Source: Burkholderiales bacterium 67-32
GTDB taxonomy: Bacteria; Pseudomonadota; Gammaproteobacteria; Burkholderiales; Burkholderiaceae_B
Assembly: GCA_001898625.1 (NCBI GenBank)
Contig: MKUP01000022.1
Span: 186,001 to 250,000, forward strand
Length of the DNA stretch: 64,000 nt
Reading direction: 5' to 3'
Of this stretch, positions 54,531 through 64,000 are shown piece by piece (the stretch's first letter is position 1; every line of letters starts with the position of its first letter). The translations under genes were made by a program, and so were the position numbers. The notes under the pieces are model-generated. The model saw nothing but the letters and a program-made list of their open reading frames with translations, did not search any database and had not been told where the DNA came from.

Positions 54531-57341
54531 ATGGTTGATAAACAGGTCAATTTCGAGATCACCGCCGGTGACTCGAGCTTTCGCGCGACCATGGCGCGCG
54601 ACCAGGCTGCGCTATCGGCAGTTGGCAACTCGGCCGCCGGCGTCAACGCGGCGCTGGGTAAGCTGAGCGCCGGCGCGCGCAACAGCACCCAGACTTGGGC
54701 CGCGCACCGCAGCGAGATCAACGCTGTCTATGCGGCGATGGGTAAGACCCCGTCCAAGGAAGTGGTGGCCCAGCTCGACCAGATCGAGCGGAAGTTCAAT
54801 AGCCTGGCCAGCACTGCGCAGAGTGGTAACCGTGTCGCCCAGACCGCCCTCCGTGGGTTGCTGGCCGAGTCCCGCAAAGCTGCGACCGCGGACGCCATGC
54901 CCGTACCGAAGGAGGACGGCGGCGGCGTCATGAGCCTGATACGCGGCCGGGCTGGCGCAGCTGCGGCTGCGCTCGGTGTGGTCAGCGTCGCGGCGGCTGG
55001 GATGATGATCGCATCCCGTACCCGCGAGCAGCTCGATTATGCGGATGCGCTCGACGACATGGCGCAGCAGGCCGGCGTGGCAGCGAAAGATCTTTCGACG
55101 TTGACGTACGCCAGCCGCCTCGAGGGCATCGAGAACGAGGCGCTGACGGCATCGCTGGGCAAGTTGTCGAGCCGAATGTTGGATGCCAGCACAGGGGGGA
55201 AGGAATCGGCCGCCGTTTTCAAGGCCTTAGGTATTGCGGTCAAAGACCAGGACGGCAACCTGCGTAGTACGACAGATGTCCTCCTCGACATGTCCGATCG
55301 ATTCGCAGCGATGCCGGATGGGCCCGAGAAAAGCGCGATGGCCATGGAGGCATTCGGCAAGGCCGGGCAGGGTCTGATCCCCTTTCTGAATCACGGTCGC
55401 GAGGGTATCGAGGCCATGCGGGAGGAGGCCCGCAAGCTGGGTATGGAGTTGGACGATGAGACGGCCGCCGCCGCTGGCAACTTCAATGACAACCTGTTTC
55501 GCTTGCAGAGCGCGACCGATGGCGTTTTCAGGCGCCTGGCTGTGGGTCTCTTGCCCACGCTGAACATCGTCACGGACGCGATGGTCGAGAACGCGAAGGA
55601 GGGCGGAGCGCTCTCGTACGTGTTCAGCGGACTCGAGGCGGTATTCAGGGGCGTGGTCATCGTGGGCGGCGCGCTGTGGAACTCCATGAAGATCGTGGGG
55701 ATTTCTGTGGTCGGTACCTCCCAGGCGATTGCGGCCGCTATCACGGGAAACTTCAGCAAGGCCCGCCAGGAGCTGCAGGAAACCGCGGAGCAAATCACCA
55801 AGACGCAGGAATCGTATGCAGAGTTCGCCCGCCGGGTGATCTCTGGGGAGCCGGCGTCATCGTCCTCGGCACCCGCGGGGGTGCGGCCGACTTTCACTCC
55901 CGACGTGGGCGCGCTCGGGGCGACCAAGGCCCAGAGCCGCGTGTCGCAGTGGGATGGGGAGCTGGATCAACTCAAGGTTGCCCACGAACGGCAGAACGCC
56001 GAGAACGGCACCTTCATCCAGTTCAGCTTGGAGGCCGAGCGTGACTTCTGGTCGAAGAAACTCAACACCGTCAAGATGAGCGCGGAGGAGCGGCTCGCGG
56101 TCGAGAAGAAATACCTGGCCGCGTTGACGGGGCTCAACAAGGCGGCGTACGAAGCGCAGCAGGCTGACCAGAAGCGCCAGCTTGACGCCCTTGGCAAGAA
56201 CTATGAGGCGCAACTGGTCCTGGCGCGCGAAATGGCGGAGAAGACCAAGGCGCGGTTTGGGGGGGATTCCAAGGAATACCAGCAGTCCCGCCAGCAGATA
56301 GAGCAAATCGAGCGGTCGCACCAGGACCAGCTCGATCAGTTGCGGATGCTCGGCTATGCGTCCGAGCGCGCTGCCGCAGATGCGGCGCTCAAGTCGGAAG
56401 AGCAGGACGCGCAGCTTTCGTATCAACTGGGCGCGATCAACAAAGAGCAGCTGCTGGCGCTGGAGATGGAATTTCTAGCGCGCCGCCACGAGCTCGATCG
56501 CCAGGCCTTGGAGCAGGGGCTGGCACTCGTCGATCCCGAGCGCGACCCCGTTGCGTACAAGCAGCAGCTCGAGAAGCTACTCGAGTTGGACCGGAAGTTC
56601 GCACTAGAGAAAAAGGGCTTGCAAGGGCAACTTGCTGTTGAGCAGAACAACCCGTTGGCGAATGTCTTCGGCGCCGCTGGTCAGCAGTTCAACCAGGTGG
56701 CGAACGGAATTCTGAGCCGGGCTCAGACCTTGCGGCAGGGGCTGGCCTCGATCTATGGCGGCATCTATCAGAGTTTCATGTCGGAGATGGTGACCAAGCC
56801 TCTGGCGGGCGCTGCAATGCGGTATGCGCGTGAAACAGCGCTCTATCAGGCCATCTTCGGGGTGCAGACCGCGAAACAGGTGGCTGCGTCTGCCGTCGTT
56901 ACGAGCACCAAGGCCGCAGAGGCCGCAGTGGTGGTAAATGCGAACGCGGCGGAGGCGGCTACCGGTGCAGCAGCCTCGCAAGCGGCCATCCCGGTAATCG
57001 GTCCAGGCTTGGCAGTGGGTGCTGCGGCCGCAATGCTGGCATTGGTGTTGGGTATGGGAGCAATCGCGTCGGCAGCCGGCGGATACGACATCCCGAGCGG
57101 TGTCAATCCGCTGGTCCAGGCTCACGCGAAGGAAATGATCTTGCCCGCGCGTTATGCCGACACCATCCGCGGCCTAGGGGACATGCCGGCCATCCTGCAG
57201 CAGGTTCTCGCGGCTCGAACCGGTGGCGATATCTACCACATCAGCGCCATGGACGGCCGCGACGTGGAGAGGGTCCTCAGGAAGAATGCTGGCGCGGTCG
57301 CGGGCGCGGTGAAGTTGCACAAGCGGAGGAACGGAGCATGA
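54531..57341 (+). CDS. phage tail tape measure protein
   Basis: 936 aa, long coiled-coil region, hydrophobic segments, FGKAGQGLIPFLNHGREGIEAMREEARKLG. Confidence 0.93.
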   Translation: MVDKQVNFEITAGDSSFRATMARDQAALSAVGNSAAGVNAALGKLSAGARNSTQTWAAHRSEINAVYAAMGKTPSKEVVAQLDQIERKFNSLASTAQSGNRVAQTALRGLLAESRKAATADAMPVPKEDGGGVMSLIRGRAGAAAAALGVVSVAAAGMMIASRTREQLDYADALDDMAQQAGVAAKDLSTLTYASRLEGIENEALTASLGKLSSRMLDASTGGKESAAVFKALGIAVKDQDGNLRSTTDVLLDMSDRFAAMPDGPEKSAMAMEAFGKAGQGLIPFLNHGREGIEAMREEARKLGMELDDETAAAAGNFNDNLFRLQSATDGVFRRLAVGLLPTLNIVTDAMVENAKEGGALSYVFSGLEAVFRGVVIVGGALWNSMKIVGISVVGTSQAIAAAITGNFSKARQELQETAEQITKTQESYAEFARRVISGEPASSSSAPAGVRPTFTPDVGALGATKAQSRVSQWDGELDQLKVAHERQNAENGTFIQFSLEAERDFWSKKLNTVKMSAEERLAVEKKYLAALTGLNKAAYEAQQADQKRQLDALGKNYEAQLVLAREMAEKTKARFGGDSKEYQQSRQQIEQIERSHQDQLDQLRMLGYASERAAADAALKSEEQDAQLSYQLGAINKEQLLALEMEFLARRHELDRQALEQGLALVDPERDPVAYKQQLEKLLELDRKFALEKKGLQGQLAVEQNNPLANVFGAAGQQFNQVANGILSRAQTLRQGLASIYGGIYQSFMSEMVTKPLAGAAMRYARETALYQAIFGVQTAKQVAASAVVTSTKAAEAAVVVNANAAEAATGAAASQAAIPVIGPGLAVGAAAAMLALVLGMGAIASAAGGYDIPSGVNPLVQAHAKEMILPARYADTIRGLGDMPAILQQVLAARTGGDIYHISAMDGRDVERVLRKNAGAVAGAVKLHKRRNGA

Positions 57342-57979
57342 CGGCCCCGTATCTGCCGCAGCGGCACTACCTCACGAGCCCGGACCGGGCGGGCGTCGAT
57401 GGCGTTCTGCCGGTATTCGCGGGCCAGAAGTTCCTCGCGAGGAAGGCGCCAGTGTGGAGCACCGAGGTTTTCACCAGCCGATCGGGACGCCGTTGGGCCT
57501 CCTCGAATTGGCTGTATCCGATATGGCGGTGGGCGATCCCATACGAGTTCCTGCGGCGGCTGCCGGCGCGCAATGAGCTCGGGCGCCTGTATGCCTTCTT
57601 CAATCAACGGTATGGGCGCGCGGCGGAATTCCTGTACCTCGATCCGGACGATAACGCGGTCGTGGATGAACCGATCGGGCTAGGCGACGGCGCCACCACG
57701 GTCTTCCAGCTGACGCGCAGCCTGGAAGGGTGGGTGGAGCCGGTTACAGCGTTGAACGGCGTGCCGGTCATCTTGGTCGACGGTGTGCAGACGTCTGCAG
57801 TGACGGTCAGCGACCACGGCGTGGTCACGTTTGCCGTCCCGCCGTCTGCCGGCGCCCGGGTTTCCTGGACGGGAGGATACCTATTTCGCTGCGTGTTCAC
57901 GGCCGATTCCATCGAGCCTGCGCAGGCGTTTCGCAGCGTGTGGACGCTGTCCCAGCTTGAGTTCGAGACCTTCAAATGA
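57338..57979 (+). CDS. DUF2460 family tail protein (TIGR02217-like)
   Basis: FAGQKFLARKAPVWSTEVFTSRSGRRWASSNWLYPIWRWAIPYEFLR. Confidence 0.88.
   Translation: MTAPYLPQRHYLTSPDRAGVDGVLPVFAGQKFLARKAPVWSTEVFTSRSGRRWASSNWLYPIWRWAIPYEFLRRLPARNELGRLYAFFNQRYGRAAEFLYLDPDDNAVVDEPIGLGDGATTVFQLTRSLEGWVEPVTALNGVPVILVDGVQTSAVTVSDHGVVTFAVPPSAGARVSWTGGYLFRCVFTADSIEPAQAFRSVWTLSQLEFETFK
57786..57799. repeat. 14-bp palindrome copy 3 (candidate parS-like site)
   Basis: TGCAGACGTCTGCA; 15/16 match to copies 1 and 2 when extended. Confidence 0.7.
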
Positions 57980-58833
57980 TCGAGCTATCTCCCGAGCTCC
58001 GGGCCTTCCTGAGGTCCAGCCGGAGCTTTCGTATGGCGGATCTCTACACCTTTACGCTGACGGATGGGTCCGGGCTCCAGTGGACGGATTCCGATCGCAC
58101 CATCCGTGTCGGAGACCGGGTGTTCCTGGCAAATGGGGCGCTGATCGAGCGTACCGGTATCAAGCTGACCCGTGGCATCGAAACCCGGACGCTCAGCGTA
58201 ACGCTGACGCCGACCGCCGACGTCACGGTTGCCGGGCGCGCCCTGGCGCCGTTCGTCGTTCGCGGTGGCTTCGATGGTGCCGACGTGTTGCTCGAGCGGG
58301 CGTTCCTGACGCTGGCGGGCGACCTGGTGGGGACGGTGGTGCGCTTCCGCGGCCGGGTGGGGCCGATCGATGACGCGACAGCCGACGAAATTCCGCTGAC
58401 GGTGGTCAGCCGCACGCACGTCCTGGATACCGCCATGCCGGCGGACCTGTACCAGCGGGGATGCCTCAACACCCTGTTCGATCACGCATGCGGGCTGAAC
58501 CGAGCCGACTTTGCGGTCGACGGTGTGGTGATGGGAACGCCCACCGATCGGGCGTTCGGCACGGACCTGGCCGCAGGGGCGGGCTATTTCACCCTGGGCC
58601 GGATCCTGATCGGCGGCGTGCTGCGCAGCATTCGGACGCACGAGGCGGGCGGCCACCTGACTCTGTCGCTACCCCTGCCGGCGGTGCCGTCCGCTGGTAC
58701 GCCGTTCATTGCCTGGCCGGGCTGCGATGGGCAGCAGGCCACGTGCGAGAACAAGTTCAACAACAACCGGGGATCCGGGCGCAATCGCTTTCGCGGTCAG
58801 CCCTACATCCCTGTCGTGGAGACCGCTGTATGA
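57976..58833 (+). CDS. DUF2163 / BR0599-family phage tail protein
   Basis: DLYTFTLTDGSGLQWTDSDRTIRVGDRVFLANGALIERTGIKLTRGIETRTLSVTL. Confidence 0.88.
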   Translation: MIELSPELRAFLRSSRSFRMADLYTFTLTDGSGLQWTDSDRTIRVGDRVFLANGALIERTGIKLTRGIETRTLSVTLTPTADVTVAGRALAPFVVRGGFDGADVLLERAFLTLAGDLVGTVVRFRGRVGPIDDATADEIPLTVVSRTHVLDTAMPADLYQRGCLNTLFDHACGLNRADFAVDGVVMGTPTDRAFGTDLAAGAGYFTLGRILIGGVLRSIRTHEAGGHLTLSLPLPAVPSAGTPFIAWPGCDGQQATCENKFNNNRGSGRNRFRGQPYIPVVETAV

Positions 58834-59294
58834 ACGCGATCGCCTACCTGGCCGAACACGCGTCGGAGGCCGAGGTGCGCGCCGCCATCGTGGCCGAGGC
58901 CCACCTGTGGCTGCGAACCCCGTATCACCATCGCGGCCGCGTACGGGGTGTCGGGGTGGACTGCGCGATGTTGCTGGCCGAGGTGTACGAGCGTGTCGGC
59001 CTCGTCCCGCACATCGATGCGGAGTATGTGCCGGACTGGCACATGCACCGGGATCGGGAGCGGTATCTCGAGTTCCTCGAGCGGTACGCCGACGAAGTGC
59101 CCGTGCCAGCGCCGGGCGACGCGGCGGTCTGGCGGTTCGGGCGGACGTTCTCCCATGGCGCGATCGTGATCGACGGCCACCAGGTCATCCATGCCCATCG
59201 CGGTCGGCCCGTGGAGATCGCGAGCATGGAGGAGACGTATCTGGCTTCGCGTCCCGTGCGGTTCTTCTCGCTCTGGAGCCGCCATGGGTGGTAG
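58830..59294 (+). CDS. NlpC/P60-family phage cell-wall peptidase
   Basis: WLRTPYHHRGRVRGVGVDCAMLLAEVYERVG...GDAAVWRFGRTFSHGAIVID. Confidence 0.9.
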   Translation: MNAIAYLAEHASEAEVRAAIVAEAHLWLRTPYHHRGRVRGVGVDCAMLLAEVYERVGLVPHIDAEYVPDWHMHRDRERYLEFLERYADEVPVPAPGDAAVWRFGRTFSHGAIVIDGHQVIHAHRGRPVEIASMEETYLASRPVRFFSLWSRHGW

Positions 59295-61797
59295 CTCGAC
59301 CATCTCGACCGTCGATCCGAAGATCGGCGGATTCGCGATCCAGAAATCCGCCCTGGGTATTGCGATCGCGCGGTGCTGGGGGACCGTGCGTTTCGGCGGG
59401 AACCTGCTGTCCTATCTGAATTTCCAGGCCATCGAGAACAAGACGGAGCAATCCGCCGGCGGCAAGGGTGGGGACGTTACCCAGACGAACATCGCCTGGA
59501 CGTACCGTGCCGCCGTCATGATCGGCCTGTGTGCGGGCCCGATCGCGGGGATTCGGGCGGTCTATCGCGACAAAGCGGTGTTCAACGATAGCGAGGCCGA
59601 GGGCTCCGCATTGGCCCAAGCGGGGCTGAGCCTGGCGATCGGCCATCTTGGGCAGGCGCCATGGGGCTATCTCGTCACGAACTACCTGGACCAGGCGATC
59701 GGCTATTCGGGGCTGGCCTACGCCTATGCTGCCGACTATCAGCTCAACAGCAATGCAGGCCTGCAGAATCACACGTTCGAGGTTCAGAGCCTGATCCGGG
59801 TCGAAGGAAAGGACGATGCGAATCCCGCCGACATCGTCGACGACTTTCTAAACCATCCGGTCGCCGGCGTCCCCGGGTGGGGTGCGGACTGGCTGGAGGA
59901 CCTGACGGACTACCGGACGTACTGCCTGGCCGCCGGGCTGCTGCTGTCTCCCGTTCTGACCGAGCAACGCTCTGGCGCGGAATTCCTCTCGGAGATCGCT
60001 TCGGCGTCCAACTCGGAAATCGTCGAGAGCGCGGGGCGCCTGCGGTTCGTGCCCTACGGGGATGCGGCCTTGTCGGGAAATGGCGCCACGTGGGCACCCG
60101 ACATGACGCCCCTTTACGACCTGGGGGCGGACGATTTCGAGTCTCGTTTGAGACTGTCTCGCAAGGATCCGGCCGATGTCTACAACTGTACCCAGGTCGA
60201 ATTCTGGAACCGGCAGAACCAATACAACCCGGAGACCATGCCGGCGCCCGATGCTGCGCACATCGAACAGTACGGGCTACGGAAAGAGGATCCGGTCGCG
60301 TTGCATTGCATCTGCGATCCCGCGGTGGCCAGGCTGGTGGCGCAGCTTCGGCTTCAACGCAATTTGACCGGGCAGAACACCTATGTTGGGGTGCTGCCCT
60401 GGAACTACGTCGACCTCGAACCGATGGACCTGGTCACGCTGACCGAGGAGGAACTCGGTCTCGACCGCCAGCTCGCGCGGGTGATCGAGGTCGACGAGGA
60501 CGGCGATGGGCTCCTGCAGGTCACATTCGAGGAGCTCGACGTCGGAGCGGCCAGTGCGGCGCTGTATCCGTCCCAGGGTGGGGCCGGTGGTTCGGTGAAC
60601 TGGCAGGCGGCGCCCGGCAGCATATCGATTCCGGCGCTCTTCAATCCGCCCGAGTCGCTGCTGGGCGGGACGCTGCAGGTGTGGGCGGCTGTGGCAGGCC
60701 TCTCGCCGAACTGGGGCGGCTGCGATGTATGGGCGAGCGCGGACGGAGATACGTACAAACGGATCGGCACGATCAACGGGCGGGCCCGGTACGGCGTAAC
60801 CACGACATCCCTGCCGGCGGGCGCGGATCCGGACACGAGCCATAGCGTTGGCGTCGATCTATCGGCATCCGGAGGAATCCTGCAGAGTGCCACCGCGGCC
60901 GAAGCCGAGGCCGCATTGACGTTGTGCTGGGTCGGCGGCGAGCTGATCGCCTATCGCGACGCGACGCTGACGGCGGCGAGTCGGTACACGCTGGGAGGCT
61001 ACCTGCGTCGGGGGCTCTATGGGACGCCATCGACCAGCCACGCGGCTGGAACGTCGTTCGTGCGGCTGGATGCTTCTCTATTCCGGTTCGACTTCCTACC
61101 GGAGCAGGTCGGCACATCCATCTTCGTCAAATTCGCTAGCTTCAACGTGTTCGGCAAGGCTGGACAGCCAATCGATGGGCTGCCGGCGTACGAGGTGACC
61201 CTGTCGGCGCAGAGGGCGGCACCTGGTCCCGCGCACGACCTGGCGCTGCAGGCGCCGTTCGAGGGCACGTATTTCACGGTGACGTGGGTGGCGGGGGAGC
61301 GAACCGAGCACTCGCGCGTGCGGGTGCTGGACGGCGCGACGGTGCTGCGGGAGATCCAGACGACGGCCACGGCGTTCACCTATCAGCTCGAGGACGCCGA
61401 GGCCGATGCCGTGGTCAAGCGGGACTACATCGTTCAGGTGGTGGCCAGCAACGCCGCCGGCGACGCGACGCCGGTTTCCCTGGCGGTCCACAACTCGGCA
61501 CCGGCGGCGGTGACAGGAATCACGGCGACGCCCGGTACCGGGCAGGTGGTCGTCGACTGGCCGCAGAGTCCCGAGGTGGATCGCGCGGGCTACTACGTCT
61601 ACTACAGCAGCACGTCGGGATTCGATCCGACCGAAGGGGAGGGCGTGCAGGCGTATGACGGGTCGGCGCTGACGGCGACGATCACTGGGTTGGCATCGGG
61701 CAACACGTACTACGGCCGCGTCGCGGCCTACGACACCTGGTCGAAAGATCCTTCCGAGCTGTATTTCAGCGCGGAGTTTTCGTTCGAACCGGATTGA
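59284..61797 (+). CDS. tail tip / host specificity protein (J-like) with fibronectin III-like C-terminus
   Basis: MGGSSTISTVDPKIGGFAIQKSALGIAIARCWGTVRFGGNLL; PAAVTGITATPGTGQVVVDWPQSPEVDRAGYYVYYSS. Confidence 0.88.
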   Translation: MGGSSTISTVDPKIGGFAIQKSALGIAIARCWGTVRFGGNLLSYLNFQAIENKTEQSAGGKGGDVTQTNIAWTYRAAVMIGLCAGPIAGIRAVYRDKAVFNDSEAEGSALAQAGLSLAIGHLGQAPWGYLVTNYLDQAIGYSGLAYAYAADYQLNSNAGLQNHTFEVQSLIRVEGKDDANPADIVDDFLNHPVAGVPGWGADWLEDLTDYRTYCLAAGLLLSPVLTEQRSGAEFLSEIASASNSEIVESAGRLRFVPYGDAALSGNGATWAPDMTPLYDLGADDFESRLRLSRKDPADVYNCTQVEFWNRQNQYNPETMPAPDAAHIEQYGLRKEDPVALHCICDPAVARLVAQLRLQRNLTGQNTYVGVLPWNYVDLEPMDLVTLTEEELGLDRQLARVIEVDEDGDGLLQVTFEELDVGAASAALYPSQGGAGGSVNWQAAPGSISIPALFNPPESLLGGTLQVWAAVAGLSPNWGGCDVWASADGDTYKRIGTINGRARYGVTTTSLPAGADPDTSHSVGVDLSASGGILQSATAAEAEAALTLCWVGGELIAYRDATLTAASRYTLGGYLRRGLYGTPSTSHAAGTSFVRLDASLFRFDFLPEQVGTSIFVKFASFNVFGKAGQPIDGLPAYEVTLSAQRAAPGPAHDLALQAPFEGTYFTVTWVAGERTEHSRVRVLDGATVLREIQTTATAFTYQLEDAEADAVVKRDYIVQVVASNAAGDATPVSLAVHNSAPAAVTGITATPGTGQVVVDWPQSPEVDRAGYYVYYSSTSGFDPTEGEGVQAYDGSALTATITGLASGNTYYGRVAAYDTWSKDPSELYFSAEFSFEPD

Positions 61798-61811
61798 TTG
61801 GGGAAACGGGA

Positions 61812-63506
61812 ATGCAATATCAAGAGTTTTATGCGGTGCATGCGGATACGGGGAAGGTTCTGCCCAACGCTACCGTGGTTATCAGGGCGTCGGGCTCGGA
61901 TGCGTTTGCCTCGATTTTCGATGCTAATGGCGTCGCGATCCAAAATCCTACTCGAGCCGATAGTGTCGGGCATGTGGGATTCATGGTGGCAGACGGCGAG
62001 TACGACATTCAGTTTCAACTCGGCCCGTACACGGCACCGCCGATCACGAAGATTCTATTCTTCGACCCCGTCCAACTGATCGATAGCGCGACCGGGCTGG
62101 TGGCGCAAGTCTCCGGCCAGGTCGAGGCGGTTCAAGCCATCGCGAACCAGGAAGGTGCTTTCAGGGCGTCGACGTTGGCGGCGGCCATCAGTGCGGGCGT
62201 GGGCGCAACGAATGAGGGTGACACGTTTTCGGCGACTGGCGATGACGTCGACTACATCGGCGTCTACCGGCACGATGCGGGGCCCCTGTCCACGGAAATA
62301 TATCGCGGACCGAAGGCAGAGGCTGTCAAGGCGGCCGCGAATCTTGCATTGCAGGTCAATCGCGCGACTGCGGCCAAATTCGACAATCCCAACTGGTTCA
62401 CCGGGAAGCAAGTTACTGGAGAAGACCTGACGGTATGGACTTATCCTCCGCAAAGCACTGTCAGTAGAGTGGTGCACCGTGGGGAACACTGCATCCGCGT
62501 GGCGGGCGGCTCGGCATGGGTATCCATCCCACGGGCCCACTTCGAGGAATCGAAGATGGTTTCCGTTGGGATGCTGGTGAAGAAATGGTCGGGTCTCACC
62601 TCGAATTCGAACAACTCGTCATTTCGCTGTTGGCAGAAAGACAGCTCGGGGACCGTCATCGCCGGTACGGAATACATCTGGCAATTTCCCAGTGCGGATT
62701 TCGATGGAGATACGTCCCTTCCCATCGAAGGGAAGCCGTTGCATGTGAATTGTGTGAGCGTGGAGTATCGTCCACAGGCGTCGGCGAATGCCGGGACCGG
62801 CGAGATCTTGTTCGCGGCCCCGGTCGCCTGCGGTGGTCCCAGCGCTCTTTACCGAGACTCTCCCGCCACTATCCCGCCGGAGGTGCTCAAGAGGCAAGAT
62901 CTGAACTTAGAGATTACGCCAAACCTGGCTAAGCCTGCCTATTTGCTGAAGGACATCTACGTTACCGACACGGGCAGCCTGAACTCCATCCCAGGATGGC
63001 GCTGCTATCGCATTCCCGTGGTTGCAGGTCAGAAGTACACCTTTGGCAATTTTTCGATCGTCGGCCTCGGCTATTACGCGTTTCGCACCGACAGCACCGT
63101 GGAGCAGAACGGCTCGTTCAATACGAGCGGCTTGCCAGTTACCGTAACGGCGCCGGCCGGGGCAATATGGTTGTATATCGACGTCGCCAGACCGAGCAAC
63201 TCAGACTTGGACTGGGTGAAAACTATTATTTGTCTCGGCGACACACTAATCCCTTATGTCCCAGGCGAGGACACCGTCAAGGGAATCGGCGGCTATCCGG
63301 TCGCGGGCGACATCGATACGACCGGGTTAGCTCGGCTCGGCGACGACGCGAACTTCGACAAGCTGACTTCATCATCTTTCATTACGGGAACCCTGATTCT
63401 CAACCTGCCTTCGGGCAGCACGCGCCCCCCTGAGGTGGACCCGAATGAGGCATGGCTGGACACGAGCGGTGCTGGCGATCCGTTCATCCGCGTGAGGGTT
63501 CCATGA
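61812..63506 (+). CDS. tail fibre protein
   Basis: MQYQEFYAVHADTGKVLPNATVVIRASGSDAFASIFDANGVAIQNPTRADSVGHVGFMVADGEYDIQF. Confidence 0.75.
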   Translation: MQYQEFYAVHADTGKVLPNATVVIRASGSDAFASIFDANGVAIQNPTRADSVGHVGFMVADGEYDIQFQLGPYTAPPITKILFFDPVQLIDSATGLVAQVSGQVEAVQAIANQEGAFRASTLAAAISAGVGATNEGDTFSATGDDVDYIGVYRHDAGPLSTEIYRGPKAEAVKAAANLALQVNRATAAKFDNPNWFTGKQVTGEDLTVWTYPPQSTVSRVVHRGEHCIRVAGGSAWVSIPRAHFEESKMVSVGMLVKKWSGLTSNSNNSSFRCWQKDSSGTVIAGTEYIWQFPSADFDGDTSLPIEGKPLHVNCVSVEYRPQASANAGTGEILFAAPVACGGPSALYRDSPATIPPEVLKRQDLNLEITPNLAKPAYLLKDIYVTDTGSLNSIPGWRCYRIPVVAGQKYTFGNFSIVGLGYYAFRTDSTVEQNGSFNTSGLPVTVTAPAGAIWLYIDVARPSNSDLDWVKTIICLGDTLIPYVPGEDTVKGIGGYPVAGDIDTTGLARLGDDANFDKLTSSSFITGTLILNLPSGSTRPPEVDPNEAWLDTSGAGDPFIRVRVP

Positions 63507-64000
63507 CGACAGTTATCTTGTTCCCCGCCAACAGGCTGGGCGCGACGGTGTGCCCGATCTTCAACGGACATACGGCTATCGTCAGTTCGAACACGGACAG
63601 ATTGATCGATGGCAAATATGATGCGGCGGAGCTCGCCTTATTCAGGCACAACTGTCAAGGCACGTCATTTTTGAACCCGCTCGGTGTGGACTCCGGCGAG
63701 AACGCCAACTATGGTCCGACGATCATCGCAGTCAGCGGCACGGGCAGGATTTCATTCGGTCTCTACTATCGCACGGACAGGTGGGTCAATCCGAACACCG
63801 GCAGTGCCGAGGCAATCCCCGATTACAACCTCGCTACGTGGACTACTGCCGGTGTGGCGGCGTTCTCGGGCGCGACGCTCAGCGGCGCAAAGCCATCGCG
63901 CTATCCGAATCACGGCCAGCAGATGTTCGACATCAGCGGTGGCGCATATGGATACGACGTGGCCACGAAGACATTTGGGGCATCGGGAGGAACCGAGACG
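63503..64000 (+). CDS. probable tail fibre/receptor-binding associated protein, truncated by window end
   Basis: Open frame from ATG 63503 to window end (166 codons); 4-bp overlap with fibre gene. Confidence 0.6.
   Translation, partial: MTTVILFPANRLGATVCPIFNGHTAIVSSNTDRLIDGKYDAAELALFRHNCQGTSFLNPLGVDSGENANYGPTIIAVSGTGRISFGLYYRTDRWVNPNTGSAEAIPDYNLATWTTAGVAAFSGATLSGAKPSRYPNHGQQMFDISGGAYGYDVATKTFGASGGTET

Larger units (their letters stand above)
28650..64000. mobile_element. siphovirus-type prophage, left end adjacent to mutS, right end beyond window
   Basis: Integrase, AlpA, early/immunity/late modules in phage order with terminase, portal, capsid, tail. Confidence 0.95.

Noticed and set aside
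61812-64000. Diversity-generating retroelement as in Bordetella phage BPP-1
   Set aside because: No reverse transcriptase or template/variable repeat pair seen in the window; could only be tested beyond 64 kb

Overview
The window joins two kinds of sequence. Positions 1 to about 28.6 kb are a high-GC beta-proteobacterial core chromosome segment that looks Bordetella/Achromobacter-like by gene content and protein sequence. It carries lptE, leuS, a UvrD/Rep helicase, infA, a cold-shock gene, thrB, a LOG-family gene, polA, trpS, a Sua5/YciO-family gene, dapA, bamC, a histidine kinase/response regulator pair with an HbpS/GlcG-like secreted protein, a RoxA-like oxygenase, a SlyD-like PPIase and mutS. 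From just upstream of mutS to the window end there is a long siphovirus-type prophage whose right end lies outside the window. It has an integrase and AlpA, a leftward early operon (DUF5131, MazG-like, methyltransferase, SSB, a ParB-like protein and a full ParB), a lambda-like immunity region, a CII-like protein, a Q-like antiterminator with a terminator, terminase, portal, a protease-capsid fusion, tail genes with a GTA-like tail-tip cassette, and tail fibre genes.

Main observations worth follow-up:
(1) A 14-16 bp perfect palindrome (GTGCAGACGTCTGCAC) occurs three times, only in the prophage, about 10 kb apart, inside three unrelated genes and in two reading-frame contexts. The prophage also encodes a CTP-motif ParB with no ParA in view, so these are candidate parS-like sites.
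(2) Five related 14-mer operators are arranged 2 + 3 around a repressor/lipoprotein immunity cassette.
(3) The repressor gene has an apparent frameshift at a G4 run.
(4) The prophage is inserted directly at the 5' end of mutS.
(5) There is a candidate -1 frameshift in the tail-chaperone genes.
(6) An HbpS-like protein sits next to a two-component system.

All assignments come from reading the sequence and family recall; no database search was run.
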